Source: Pseudomonas sp. B21-023 (GTDB lineage Bacteria > Pseudomonadota > Gammaproteobacteria > Pseudomonadales > Pseudomonadaceae). Taken from it: DNA of 64,000 nucleotides. Shown here in pieces: positions 15,913 through 24,542 of the stretch (positions are counted from its first letter, which is position 1; each line of letters starts with the position of its first letter). The translations under genes and the position numbers were made by a program. The DNA is taken from NCBI RefSeq assembly GCF_024749165.1, contig NZ_CP087190.1:4499501-4563500 (forward strand), given 5' to 3'. The notes below the pieces were generated by a model. The model ran no database searches, was not told where the DNA came from, and saw only the letters and a list, made by a program, of their open reading frames with translations.

Positions 15913-16128
15913 TCAGGCTTCCTTGAAGTCGGACCGGTGGCGCATGTAGGCCAGGCCCACCGCGTCCTCGCCGCTGATCGTGACCTGGCCCTGCACAACC
16001 TCAAGCTCAACCCAGTCGGGCAGGATCAACTTGCGGCGGGTGTACTCCTGATCGATGAAGGTCACCGGCCCGCGCGGTACAGGCGCCGCTTCGCTACCCT
16101 CATCAGGCACTTGCTGTGTTCTGGCCAT
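15913..16128 (-). CDS. Small acidic phage protein of unknown function in the baseplate module
   Basis: Protein of 71 residues (MARTQQVPDEGSEAAPVPRG, then VTFIDQEYTRRKLILPDWV and VEVVQGQVTISGEDAVGLAYM). I do not recognise a family. The start at 16128 has CTGGAGG 5 bases upstream and a hairpin with T5 before that. Its place between spike V and gp25 suggests a small baseplate or spike accessory. Confidence 0.7.
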   Translation of the reverse strand: MARTQQVPDEGSEAAPVPRGPVTFIDQEYTRRKLILPDWVELEVVQGQVTISGEDAVGLAYMRHRSDFKEA

Positions 16129-16149
16129 GCTTTCCTCCAGGCATGAAAA

Positions 16150-16168
16150 AGCCCGCACTCGGCGGGCT
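16150..16168 (-). terminator. Hairpin with T5 between gpV and the small baseplate gene
   Basis: AGCCCGC and GCGGGCT form a 7-bp stem with loop CGAGT on the minus strand and are followed by TTTTTC. It has the full form of an intrinsic terminator inside an operon that must be read through. Confidence 0.7.
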
Positions 16169-16172
16169 GTGG

Positions 16173-16754
16173 TCAGTGTTTGTGGTTTGCCGTGTTGCCG
16201 GCGGTGTCGATGATCCTACCCCCGCCGTTGATGTCGCCCGTGACCATCAGTGTTCCGTTGACCGTGACCGCGCCGGTCAGCGTGATCGTGTCGGCCTGGG
16301 CGGTGATGCTCGAGGACAGGGCCGTGATGGCGTCGTCTGTCAGCACTGCCTGGGAGGCTCCGACCTTCACCGTAACCGTGCCGCTGGGCAGCTCGATCGT
16401 GTAGCTCTTGGCCTGCCAGTCGTAGACCAGGGAGCCACCGTCGTCGAAACGCCAGACCTCGACATGGTCGCGGTTGTCCGGCGCCGGGCCGGCGTTGCCG
16501 TACAGCCCTGGAACGAACGTGCCCTGGGCAGGCTCGCCACTGGGACTGATCAGTGCGCCCTGCTCATCCAGGCTTGGCGCTCGCCAGTGGCGAGCCTTGC
16601 CGGCGGCCTGGCTGTGCCAGCGTACCCAGGCGCTGGTCCAGCCGCTGCCGTCCGACACCCGTACCATCGCGGCGGCCAGGTCGACGGCGACCACCCGGCA
16701 GGGAATCACCAGGCTGGCCAGCATCCGGTCGTGCATTGCGGATGCGTAACTCAT
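16173..16754 (-). CDS. Baseplate spike protein V
   Basis: Protein of 193 residues of the phage baseplate assembly protein V family. An N-terminal OB-like fold (CRVVAVDLAAAMVRVSDG) is followed by GTFVPGLYGNAG. A C-terminal beta-helix of short repeats (ITAQADTITLTGAVTVNGTL, MVTGDINGGG) ends in NHKH. The terminal His-x-His is the metal-binding tip seen in contractile-tail spikes. It pierces the outer membrane on contraction. Confidence 0.92.
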   Translation of the reverse strand: MSYASAMHDRMLASLVIPCRVVAVDLAAAMVRVSDGSGWTSAWVRWHSQAAGKARHWRAPSLDEQGALISPSGEPAQGTFVPGLYGNAGPAPDNRDHVEVWRFDDGGSLVYDWQAKSYTIELPSGTVTVKVGASQAVLTDDAITALSSSITAQADTITLTGAVTVNGTLMVTGDINGGGRIIDTAGNTANHKH

Positions 16755-17263
16755 GACAGATCCTCCGGGCTGACGGGCTCAGCGTCGGGGCCGACCTTTA
16801 GCACCAGCGAGCCGGGGGGCTGGATCGGCCATGGCCACTCCTCCTCGCCCAGGTAGATGATCTGGGTCCACTCCACCACCCAGACCGCGTATCCATCTAA
16901 CTCAGGCCGCGTCCAGTCCTGTGCTGCTCGAACGAACTTGGCCGGTTCGACCTCGATACCCCAGGTCTGCATGCGCAGCAAAACAGTCAACTGGGCCGCT
17001 GAGAACGCGGCGATACGGAGGCTGTAGTCCTCCTCCCCCGCCACAATCACACGCGCCTCGAAACGCGCCTCTACTCCAACCTCGCCCGTGCCGAGGTCCG
17101 GCCCTGGCTCCCACTCGACCAACTCGATCAACACGGCGGGAATTGCAATGCGATCAAGCCGGTCAGGCATGGTGCCGACGTATTCCAACGCAGGTAGCGT
17201 GCGAACGATATGCTCCTCGATCGCAGCGTACAGGCGATCAAGCGGGATCGGATCGTCAGCCAT
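16751..17263 (-). CDS. Tail completion/terminator-like protein (Mu Gp37-like)
   Basis: Protein of 170 residues: LDRLYAAIEEHIVRTLPALEYVG, IAIPAVLIELVEWEPG, then FEARVIV. By position, after the Z-like protein and before the tail, it corresponds to the lambda U-type tail terminator or Mu Gp37. The ATG at 17263 is preceded by GGGGAGGG; a TTG two codons upstream is less likely. Confidence 0.65.
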   Translation of the reverse strand: MADDPIPLDRLYAAIEEHIVRTLPALEYVGTMPDRLDRIAIPAVLIELVEWEPGPDLGTGEVGVEARFEARVIVAGEEDYSLRIAAFSAAQLTVLLRMQTWGIEVEPAKFVRAAQDWTRPELDGYAVWVVEWTQIIYLGEEEWPWPIQPPGSLVLKVGPDAEPVSPEDLS

Positions 17264-17918
17264 TGCCAACCCTCCCCAACAGTTTCTGCAGCTCGTAGTT
17301 GAGCTCTTGCCTCATGACCTCCAGCAGCCGCTGGTGGGCCTTCTGTGTCCACGACTCGAAGTGCGGCTTCACGTCTTCCAGGGAGATCATCGCCTTGGCC
17401 AACGGGAAGCGACTGCCGTTCTCGGCGATCCAGCCGGAGCTGGCCCCACCGGCCCCTGATACTTCGCTGGCCGGGTAGTCGCTCGCCTTGAAATGCTCGC
17501 TGGCCGTGCGGATCCAGATATCGGGGTTGCTCCCGTAGACCGCTTTGAAGAACGCGCCCTGGTAGCGGCGCCCAGCCACCGAGACCCCATTGCGGGTTTG
17601 CCGTGGCCGCCCCGCGCGACTTGCCGCGATCGGATCAAGGCCGAACCACAGCTTGCCGCGACCATCACCGCCCACCGGATAGGCCCGCAGGCGCTGACGA
17701 ACCGAGGCCACAGCGATCCGCTCCTGCACAGCGACCGCCCTGCCCACGTGGGTACGCAGCCAGCGCAGGGTCTTGTTGATCGCTCGACGCTGAGCTTTGG
17801 CGATGGCCTTGGGAGCCAACGCCACAAACTCATCGAACCGTGCGACCTGCTGGGGCACCGCCTGCAGGGTGATCATCCCGGTGCTGAAGGACACCTTGTG
17901 ATAGCTGCCGACGCTCAT
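17256..17918 (-). CDS. Prophage minor tail protein Z-like (head-tail joining)
   Basis: Protein of 220 residues. AIAKAQRRAINKTLRWLRTH, AVQERIAVASVRQRL and the C-terminal helix FESWTQKAHQRLLEVMRQEL fit the lambda gpZ/GPZ family, which completes the tail-head interface. It overlaps the preceding gene by 4 bases (ATGA). Confidence 0.8.
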   Translation of the reverse strand: MSVGSYHKVSFSTGMITLQAVPQQVARFDEFVALAPKAIAKAQRRAINKTLRWLRTHVGRAVAVQERIAVASVRQRLRAYPVGGDGRGKLWFGLDPIAASRAGRPRQTRNGVSVAGRRYQGAFFKAVYGSNPDIWIRTASEHFKASDYPASEVSGAGGASSGWIAENGSRFPLAKAMISLEDVKPHFESWTQKAHQRLLEVMRQELNYELQKLLGRVGNG

Positions 17919-18229
17919 GGCGCCTTCCTCAGCACCAGGGCAACCAGTCCGTCACCGCCTGGCTCGACGCTAGCGATCGTGTACGCGCCGCCGCCGTCCT
18001 CCGCCGACAGGTCGATTTCTACCCGCTGCCGGGCTTCGACCCCGGCGTTGTCCTTCACACGGATAACCAGGTGCGGCTCCCGCAGCGACGTAGTGATGCG
18101 GCCGAGCTTCGGCTGCAGCCACGGTGCAGAGAACATCCCCTGCACTTCGCGCCCATCGATCAGGGCGCGATCGCCCAGGACATCGAACACCGTATCGTCC
18201 ACTTCATCGATCAGGTCCCGGAACGCCAT
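17915..18229 (-). CDS. Head-tail attachment protein (lambda FII-like)
   Basis: Protein of 104 residues: MAFRDLIDEVDDTVFDVLGD, then a beta-rich body ending in YTIASVEPGGDGLVALVLRKA. Size, fold pattern and place directly after the major capsid gene fit the Phage_attach/FII family. The similarity is modest. Confidence 0.7.
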   Translation of the reverse strand: MAFRDLIDEVDDTVFDVLGDRALIDGREVQGMFSAPWLQPKLGRITTSLREPHLVIRVKDNAGVEARQRVEIDLSAEDGGGAYTIASVEPGGDGLVALVLRKAP

Positions 18230-18231
18230 GA

Positions 18232-19227
18232 TCAGAGCGTCAGGCGGATGACGGTACGGGGGCGGGTGCAGATGTGCAGCGGGTTGGACTGCGCCTCACC
18301 GTCGATACCTTTGCCGAAAGGCATCTCCTCGATCTTGCTGTAGTACGGCAGGCCCTCGGTGTTGACGGTCTCGATGTAGTCCGCCGGGGCGTAGATCGAC
18401 AGAAACAGATCCGAGACGCCTTCGGGCACCAGGCGGGCTTCGTCATCGGACACGTAGGCCTTGCCGCCCACTTTGCCGCGATAGCGCTCCCAGCTGATGC
18501 CGCCGAACTCGAAACCCTCTCGCCCATCACCCCGCAGGGCTGCAGCTTGTTGGCTGCCCTTGTAAGTCTCGACCACCGAAGGATGAGCGATCAGCTTCTT
18601 CCAGAACGTCTTGCCACAGAACGCTCGCGCGCCAGTCGTGGTGACATTGCCGAGCGCGTCTTCCTGCATATCCAACGCGTCGACGCACTGAGCCTGGATG
18701 TTGGTGTTCGGATCGTTGAGGCCCATCGACAGCGTCTGTCGGGAGACGCCAAAGGTTTTATAGATGTCCAGCAGCACCGACGAGCCATCGGCGTCCAGCA
18801 CCTGGCCATTGACTGCCCCCATGCGGTGATATTCGTGGGTGGCGTCTAGCTGGCTCCGGGCCTTGCCCAGGCGCTTGTTCACTACCGCTTGAACAGCCTG
18901 CAGCTCGGTGGTGGTGCCGAACGCACGAATGCCTTGAATCTCGTCGGCCTTGATCGAGAAGCGCTGCGGCAGGTGGATGGTGTTGAACGGGATCAGCTTG
19001 CGCTTGCTGCCGCCGACCACAAGGCCAGAGGTCCCACGTTCACCTGCAGGAACCAAGGCCAGCGTATCGCCGTCCTTTTCGATCTGAACGGTCAGGGTCG
19101 GTACGCCCTCCTCGCGGAACAGGCCGAGGGCGGCCAGACGGCCCGGCACGTACTCCTGCTCGTTGATGGCGGCGGTCAGGGCCGCAACGCTGAAGGCATC
19201 GTCTTGAAAAATGGCAATCTCAGCCAT
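18232..19227 (-). CDS. Major capsid protein (lambda gpE family)
   Basis: Protein of 331 residues forming the icosahedral head. AEIAIFQDDAFSVAALTAAIN starts it; RQTLSMGLNDPNTN and PSVVETYKG are in the centre, and AYVSDDEARLVPEGV near the C-terminal third. The start at 19227 follows CTGGAG by 6 bases; a longer in-frame start at 19338 would include the upstream hairpin and part of the decoration gene. It follows the decoration gene as in lambda D-E. Confidence 0.93.
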   Translation of the reverse strand: MAEIAIFQDDAFSVAALTAAINEQEYVPGRLAALGLFREEGVPTLTVQIEKDGDTLALVPAGERGTSGLVVGGSKRKLIPFNTIHLPQRFSIKADEIQGIRAFGTTTELQAVQAVVNKRLGKARSQLDATHEYHRMGAVNGQVLDADGSSVLLDIYKTFGVSRQTLSMGLNDPNTNIQAQCVDALDMQEDALGNVTTTGARAFCGKTFWKKLIAHPSVVETYKGSQQAAALRGDGREGFEFGGISWERYRGKVGGKAYVSDDEARLVPEGVSDLFLSIYAPADYIETVNTEGLPYYSKIEEMPFGKGIDGEAQSNPLHICTRPRTVIRLTL

Positions 19228-19249
19228 GGGGTACTCCAGAAAGTAAGAA

Positions 19250-19266
19250 CCCCGCACAAGGCGGGG
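19250..19266 (-). terminator. Hairpin between decoration and capsid genes
   Basis: CCCCGC and GCGGGG form a 6-bp GC stem with a 5-base loop. On the minus strand it is followed by TTCTTACTTTCTGGAG and the capsid start. It shares its layout with the hairpins before gpD, the sheath gene and the small baseplate gene. Confidence 0.6.
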
Positions 19267-19288
19267 CTGGGAGAAAGAGAGGGTTGGG

Positions 19289-19636
19289 TCAGCGCAGGAT
19301 GATGAACTGTTTCGCCAAGGACTTTTCGGCATCAGCATCGACGCCCGTCAGCAACGCCTCGGTAACCTCGGCCAGCCGCACGACAGCGCGCCCCCGGCGC
19401 GAGATGTCCGACTCACCGAGCGGGGCGAAGAGGATGCAAACGGCGTTTTCAGTACCGTCTTCAGCCGCTGGAGCGTAGGGCGCGAACTCGCCGGTTGCCG
19501 TGACCAGGCCGAGCAACTGCCCAGCGACCAAGGCCGGGCCGGCTGCGATGTTGATGGCTTCCCGGGAGATCTTCCCCGCGCCCTCAGAAAGCAGGAACTC
19601 ACCGGCGTGGACCGGTTCCTGTTGGATGTTGCTCAT
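19289..19636 (-). CDS. Head decoration protein (lambda gpD-like)
   Basis: Protein of 115 residues: MSNIQQEPVHAGEFLLSEGAG, then INIAAGPALVAGQLLGLV and ISRRGRAVVRLAEV. It stabilises the expanded capsid at threefold positions. It lies between the protease and the capsid gene and overlaps the protease gene by 4 bases. Confidence 0.9.
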   Translation of the reverse strand: MSNIQQEPVHAGEFLLSEGAGKISREAINIAAGPALVAGQLLGLVTATGEFAPYAPAAEDGTENAVCILFAPLGESDISRRGRAVVRLAEVTEALLTGVDADAEKSLAKQFIILR

Positions 19637-20787
19637 GGTCGTGCTCCTTTGTTGGCGGCCTGCCGGCGGGCAGCCCAGATGCTGGATGGGTTGGGGAGTT
19701 GCGCCTTGACCTTCTCCGGCTCGTCGTCGGCCGGTGGCAGGCTGTTGTCGATCTCAAAGCCTTTGCCGGTGCTGACCAGCTTTTCGAACAGGCGCGCTCG
19801 CACCGCTTCAGGCTCCAGGCCGGCGTTGACGTACTCCGCTGTAAGCTCGGGCAAACGCGCCGCGACGCAGAGGTCGTGGACACCCTTGGCCCGTGTCAGC
19901 GCGGCCTGCACCGTGGCCTGGTCGGTCAGTTTTGTGGAGGCGATCAGGGTCTCGGCCAGGTTGCTGATACCGGCCTTGGCACAGCCCTGGGTGATCATCA
20001 GCGCCAGCGCCGTGGAGGCTGCTGGATCTAACGGGGTTACTTCAGGTGGAGTTGCTGGGTCATCGTCCGGCGTCTGATCGGCCAGCTGATCCAGCAGCGC
20101 CTGCGGCGTCTGGCGGTACCGCTTCATCGCTGCGCCTTGCGCGAGGCAGGCTTTGACCTCGACCCCGGTGCCCACCTCATCAGCCAGGCCCAGCGCCAGG
20201 GCTTCCTGAGCCGTCAGCCAGGTCTCATCGTTGACCATGCGCCGCAGCTCGACGTCGTCGATGTCCGGGGCCTTGGCCCGGTATGCCGCGATGATGGCTT
20301 CGAAGGTCTGGTCGAGAACGTCAGCGACGCGGCGCAGGTCCTCGGCATCGCCGCTGGTCCAGGTCCAGGGGTTGTGCACCATCAGCATGGCGTTGGAAGC
20401 CATGACCAGGCGGTGGGCGCCACAGGCCGCGACACTGCCGGCACTGGCGGCCAGCGCATCGATACGCGCGGTGCAGCGCTCGCCAAGGCGATTCAGCGCG
20501 TTGTGAATGGCCAGGCCGTCGAACAGGTCACCACCAATGGTGTTGAACGCCACCACGACCGGCGACACGCCGTCGTCGATCGCCTTCAAGTCCTTGATGA
20601 ACTCGTTCGCAGTGATGCCCCAGCCACCAATCTCTCCGTAGATGTAGATCTCGATGGGGGCTGGCTCGGTGTTGGCTGCGCCTTCGGCCGCTGCGCTGAT
20701 CTTGTACCAGTGCTGGTCTTCGACCTTCAGCGCCGAAGGCACCTTGTTGAAGATGCGGAATGGCATCAAAGGCTTCAAGGGTTTCAT
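19633..20787 (-). CDS. ClpP-like prohead protease with C-terminal scaffold
   Basis: Protein of 384 residues. The N-terminal 220 residues form an S14/SppA-type serine protease: VVVAFNTIGGDLFDGLAIHNAL, catalytic Ser in DALAASAGSVAACG and His in LMVHNPWTW. The C-terminal part (about 225-384) is helical and acidic and probably acts as scaffold, as in lambda C/Nu3. Internal methionines such as the one beginning MKRYRQTPQ could give a separate scaffold, which is not testable here. It overlaps the portal gene by 4 bases. Confidence 0.9.
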   Translation of the reverse strand: MKPLKPLMPFRIFNKVPSALKVEDQHWYKISAAAEGAANTEPAPIEIYIYGEIGGWGITANEFIKDLKAIDDGVSPVVVAFNTIGGDLFDGLAIHNALNRLGERCTARIDALAASAGSVAACGAHRLVMASNAMLMVHNPWTWTSGDAEDLRRVADVLDQTFEAIIAAYRAKAPDIDDVELRRMVNDETWLTAQEALALGLADEVGTGVEVKACLAQGAAMKRYRQTPQALLDQLADQTPDDDPATPPEVTPLDPAASTALALMITQGCAKAGISNLAETLIASTKLTDQATVQAALTRAKGVHDLCVAARLPELTAEYVNAGLEPEAVRARLFEKLVSTGKGFEIDNSLPPADDEPEKVKAQLPNPSSIWAARRQAANKGARP

Positions 20788-22265
20788 GGTTTCTCCTTCT
20801 CGTCGGAATCGTCATCGATCGCCGACAACGTGCTGTAGGTGAGGCCCAAGATCTTCGCCCGGGCGAGATCGGCGGCGTTCTCTTCGTCCACCACTTCGGC
20901 ATCGGTACCGCCTCGCAGGCAAACCTCGCTGCGTGACGCGAAGCCCGCGGCGATTTCCATGGTGCGCGACTGGACGTCCTGGACCGGGTGGATGTAGGCC
21001 CAGCCCTGGGGCACCCACCGGGTACGCTGGTAATCGCGGCGGCGCTGCGAGTAGTCCGGCAGGTCGAGCGCACCGGCGAGTACCGCCATGTCCATCCAGG
21101 CTTTACGCACCGGCCGACACAGCTGATGGACGTAGACCTGGAACTGCAGTTGCTCCAGCCTGCGACGGAACTCGGTCAGCACCACGCGGATCGCGCGGTC
21201 GTTCACACCCTGCATGTCACCGGTCATCAGCTCGTAAGGCAGCCCCGAGCCGGCGGCAGCGGCCATCAGCTGCTGCCGCATGAAGTCGGGGTAGTTGTTA
21301 CCGGCATCGGGCGGGTCCGAGAACTCGACCTGCTCACCGGGTAACAGCTCCTGCATCGTGCCGGGCTCCAGCCCCACCATCGGCGTGAAACCGTCACGGT
21401 CGTACTTCACCGGTGCGCCAGTGAGTGGGTCTATCTGCGGCGGACCGTCCGGGGTGGGTTTGCGAACGAAGCCTGCGAAGAGGTTGGCCACCTCTTGGCG
21501 GAACAGCACCGCATCGTCGAAGTTGTCCAGGCTGCGCAGACGCTTCAGCACCGGCGCCAGGCGCGGTACGCCACGCAGTTGCCCCGGCTCCAGCGGCTCG
21601 AAGACATGCAGCATCTGCTCGGCCGGTATGCGCACCAGCTGGTTGTAGCCGACGTTCAGCGCCGACTTGTCGCTGGGATGGTTGCGGTAGCACCAGTACG
21701 CCACCCGCCGACCCATGCCGTTGAACTCGATCCCGGCGCGGATAACGTTGCCGAAGCGGGTCAACTCGAACTTGTCGTGGGGAACGAACTCCGGCGCCAG
21801 GCACTGCAACTGAAGCGGCACCGCGTAGCCATCCTCCAACCGCCGCGGGCGCAAGCGGATGAAGCATTCGCCCGACTGCTCGACCGTCCGCGCCACCAGC
21901 GCCTGCAGGCCGTAGAAGTCGGTGAGCTGATCGGCGTCAGCTTCATCGACCCAGTCTTCCCACAGCACCTGCATCGCCTTGCGCACTGCCTTGTCGAGCA
22001 GTTGCGGATGCGGCGTAATACCGGTGCCGATCAGGTTACTGACGCGCTTGTCGATCACGTTGGCTGCATAGGGGTCATTACGCACCGCGCTGCGCGAGCG
22101 TGAACGCAGGTTGCGCAAGGCCGGCATGATCAAGCTGTTCACGCCGGTGTCCGGCGCATCCCAGTTCGATGAGCGCCGTCCCTCGGCGGCACCTTCGTAG
22201 CTGGCCTTGATCCGCTCGGGCACCAGAATTCCCGAGCGGCCGAGGGTCAGATAACGCCCGCTCAC
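20784..22265 (-). CDS. Portal protein (lambda gpB family)
   Basis: Protein of 493 residues that forms the dodecameric DNA entry channel. SRSAVRNDPYAANVIDKRVSN with LIGTGITPHPQ is the family signature, followed by EQSGECFIRLRPR and LPYELMTGDMQGVNDRAIR. It starts at a GTG overlapping the gpW stop (GTGA). Confidence 0.95.
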   Translation of the reverse strand: MSGRYLTLGRSGILVPERIKASYEGAAEGRRSSNWDAPDTGVNSLIMPALRNLRSRSRSAVRNDPYAANVIDKRVSNLIGTGITPHPQLLDKAVRKAMQVLWEDWVDEADADQLTDFYGLQALVARTVEQSGECFIRLRPRRLEDGYAVPLQLQCLAPEFVPHDKFELTRFGNVIRAGIEFNGMGRRVAYWCYRNHPSDKSALNVGYNQLVRIPAEQMLHVFEPLEPGQLRGVPRLAPVLKRLRSLDNFDDAVLFRQEVANLFAGFVRKPTPDGPPQIDPLTGAPVKYDRDGFTPMVGLEPGTMQELLPGEQVEFSDPPDAGNNYPDFMRQQLMAAAAGSGLPYELMTGDMQGVNDRAIRVVLTEFRRRLEQLQFQVYVHQLCRPVRKAWMDMAVLAGALDLPDYSQRRRDYQRTRWVPQGWAYIHPVQDVQSRTMEIAAGFASRSEVCLRGGTDAEVVDEENAADLARAKILGLTYSTLSAIDDDSDEKEKP

Positions 22266-22468
22266 AGGCCTTTGCCCCCGTGGTAGACGCGCACGACGCG
22301 CGAACGCGGCCCGGCGGCTTTCACCAGTTCGGACTGGATCAGGTCGCGGGCCTTGATCAACTCGTCGACGGTTCGATACTCAACGGTGCGGTCCGAGTAA
22401 CGGACGATCTTTTCGCCGCGCGCGATCGCCCGCTCGACAGTCGCGAGGTCTGCTTTTGTATAGGCCAT
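22262..22468 (-). CDS. Head-tail connector gpW (lambda type)
   Basis: Protein of 68 residues: YTKADLATVERAIARGEKIV, then DRTVEYRTVDELIKARDLI. This is the lambda gpW fold that caps the portal after packaging. It lies between terminase and portal, the lambda A-W-B order. Confidence 0.92.
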   Translation of the reverse strand: MAYTKADLATVERAIARGEKIVRYSDRTVEYRTVDELIKARDLIQSELVKAAGPRSRVVRVYHGGKGL

Positions 22469-22469
22469 G

Positions 22470-24542
22470 TCAGCGTCTCTTCAGGTAGCCGCTGCTGGAG
22501 CTGCGGCGTTGCATGGGTTGGGGTGCGGGCCGCGGTGCCGGCGTTGGTGGCGGATCGTTGCGCCTGCCCGGTACCGGCGCTGGGGGCGATGGCAGATCGT
22601 CATCGTCCTGATCGTCGGCGTCGGGCTCGCTGGCCTGGGGCCGGGCTGGGGGCTGTTCGCTCTGATCGAACAGGCTGGCCTGCGCGAGCGCCTGCCGCAG
22701 CTTGTCCCATTCGTGCTCGCCGTAGCGGTGCAGGCCGAGGAAGTTGGCCATGGCGAGGTTGTACACCATCAGGTCCAACGCCTCGTTGCGTTCAGCCTTG
22801 CTCTTGACCCACTCGATCCGCTTGTAGCCCTTCACGTAGCGGGCGATCTTGCGTTCGGCCACGCACTGCTGGAAGAACTCGTCGGGTAGGTCCTTGGCGA
22901 AGTGCAGCGCACCAGGGCCTTTCTCGAAGCTGTAGCGGTTGTAGATCCAGTCCTTGGCGGTGTCAGTGCCGACGATCCACAACTCGGCGCCGTTGCGTTC
23001 GGTCTGGCCCTTCCAGGTGACGTCCACCTGCGACGGACGCTGGGCGATCACTGGCCTGCCCGGCTTGCTTGCGCCCTTGAGTGCAAACACGTTGCGCCAG
23101 CGGCGCACTCGGGTGAACTGGTAGACCTCATGGGTGTGGTGACCGCCGGAGTCGATGCCGGTGGCCAGGATCGCCAGGCTGACGCCGCAGGGGTGGTGGT
23201 ACCGGACTTTGAGGCGGTCGTCGAGCAGCGCCCAGGTGCGCTCGTCTGCAGGGTCGCCGGGGATGACTTGATGGTCGACAACCCAGCGCTCCATGCCGGC
23301 TCCCCAGGCCATGACCATCAGCTCCAGGCGGTTGGCCTGGACGTCGACAGAGGCCGTCAGCGCGAGCGCCCCCACGGGCAATGTGCCGAGTACGTAGTCT
23401 TCTTGCAGCGCACGGGCCTGCAGCACCTCGGCCTTGGTCTGCTCGATTGCACTATCCCAGACCTCAGCCAGGCGAGTGTTGTAGAACACCTGCATCGGTT
23501 CAAGGTCGCCACGGTCCTGGGCGCGCTTGGCCTCTTCGAACTCGCGGGCCAGCATGGCCCAAGAGTGCCAGCCGAGCGGGGCGTACAGTGCATTGAGGTG
23601 GAACCCCACCGTTTCGCCGTCGCCTTCGGAATGGGAGCGCCATTCTCCTTTGGCCAGCATCTCACCCTTGTGATGTTCCTCTATCACTACGTCGCACTCA
23701 GGCCCCGCGCACTGGTAATGCACGTTGGCGAAATCAGCCGAGTACATCAGGCGATCCCACTTCAACGTCTGCATGTGCCCGCAGGTCGGACAGGGCACGT
23801 AGTAGAAACGCTGGTCGCTCATCTCGAAGAGGTCTGCAATCCGCGAGGCGCCCTTGATCGTTGGCGAGCTGGAGAAATAGAACTTGGCGTTGCGGCCGAA
23901 GGTACTGCCGCGCGCCTCAGCCAATTTGATGGGATCACCTTCCTGGTCAACATCCACATCCCAGCGGTCTATCTCGTCGCCGTAGACATACCTTGCAGAC
24001 AGTTCAGCAAGGTTGGCGGCCGAGCCGGCTGTGGTCGCGTAAAGCGTGCCGCCCTCGAACTCCTTGGTGTCCATCGTGTTGCGGGCATCTCTGGAGCGGG
24101 ATGCAGCCACACGTGATTTCAACTCCGGGATAACCGCTAAGGTTTTGCCGATCCGCGACGACACCCGTTTCGCCAGCCCCAGGCTAGGTAGCAGGGTCAG
24201 GATGTTAGATGGCGCCATATGAATCAGAGCGCCGATCCAGTTCAGGGCGATCTGCGTTTTCATCAATTGCGACGCGACCATCGTGACAACCCGCTTGGAC
24301 GGATGGGCTGGAGACAGGCATCGCATAGGTTCGCGCGCATACGGCGTGCGCGCCGTTCGGTACTTACCAGGTTCGGCGGCACCGGTGTCACGCGGGATAC
24401 GCATGTAGCCATCGGCCCATTCATCGACCCAAAGTTCAGGGTCAGGTTTCAGGCCTCGCGTATACGCAGCATGGTGGACCGCCGCCCCATCTGCGTATGG
24501 AAACTGCATAGGTTCAGCTCTGTGAGTGAATGGCTTGCTCAA
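22470..24542 (-). CDS. Terminase large subunit (lambda gpA family)
   Basis: Protein of 690 residues, the ATPase and nuclease that cuts and packages DNA. The N-terminal ATPase has a deviant P-loop-like ASQLMKTQI and the Walker B with catalytic Glu in RYVYGDEIDRWD. SSSPTIKGASRI follows. A zinc-knuckle-like CPTCGH and the C-terminal nuclease region with ASVDVQANRLELMVMAWG come after. It overlaps the small subunit gene by 29 bases. Confidence 0.95.
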   Translation of the reverse strand: MSKPFTHRAEPMQFPYADGAAVHHAAYTRGLKPDPELWVDEWADGYMRIPRDTGAAEPGKYRTARTPYAREPMRCLSPAHPSKRVVTMVASQLMKTQIALNWIGALIHMAPSNILTLLPSLGLAKRVSSRIGKTLAVIPELKSRVAASRSRDARNTMDTKEFEGGTLYATTAGSAANLAELSARYVYGDEIDRWDVDVDQEGDPIKLAEARGSTFGRNAKFYFSSSPTIKGASRIADLFEMSDQRFYYVPCPTCGHMQTLKWDRLMYSADFANVHYQCAGPECDVVIEEHHKGEMLAKGEWRSHSEGDGETVGFHLNALYAPLGWHSWAMLAREFEEAKRAQDRGDLEPMQVFYNTRLAEVWDSAIEQTKAEVLQARALQEDYVLGTLPVGALALTASVDVQANRLELMVMAWGAGMERWVVDHQVIPGDPADERTWALLDDRLKVRYHHPCGVSLAILATGIDSGGHHTHEVYQFTRVRRWRNVFALKGASKPGRPVIAQRPSQVDVTWKGQTERNGAELWIVGTDTAKDWIYNRYSFEKGPGALHFAKDLPDEFFQQCVAERKIARYVKGYKRIEWVKSKAERNEALDLMVYNLAMANFLGLHRYGEHEWDKLRQALAQASLFDQSEQPPARPQASEPDADDQDDDDLPSPPAPVPGRRNDPPPTPAPRPAPQPMQRRSSSSGYLKRR

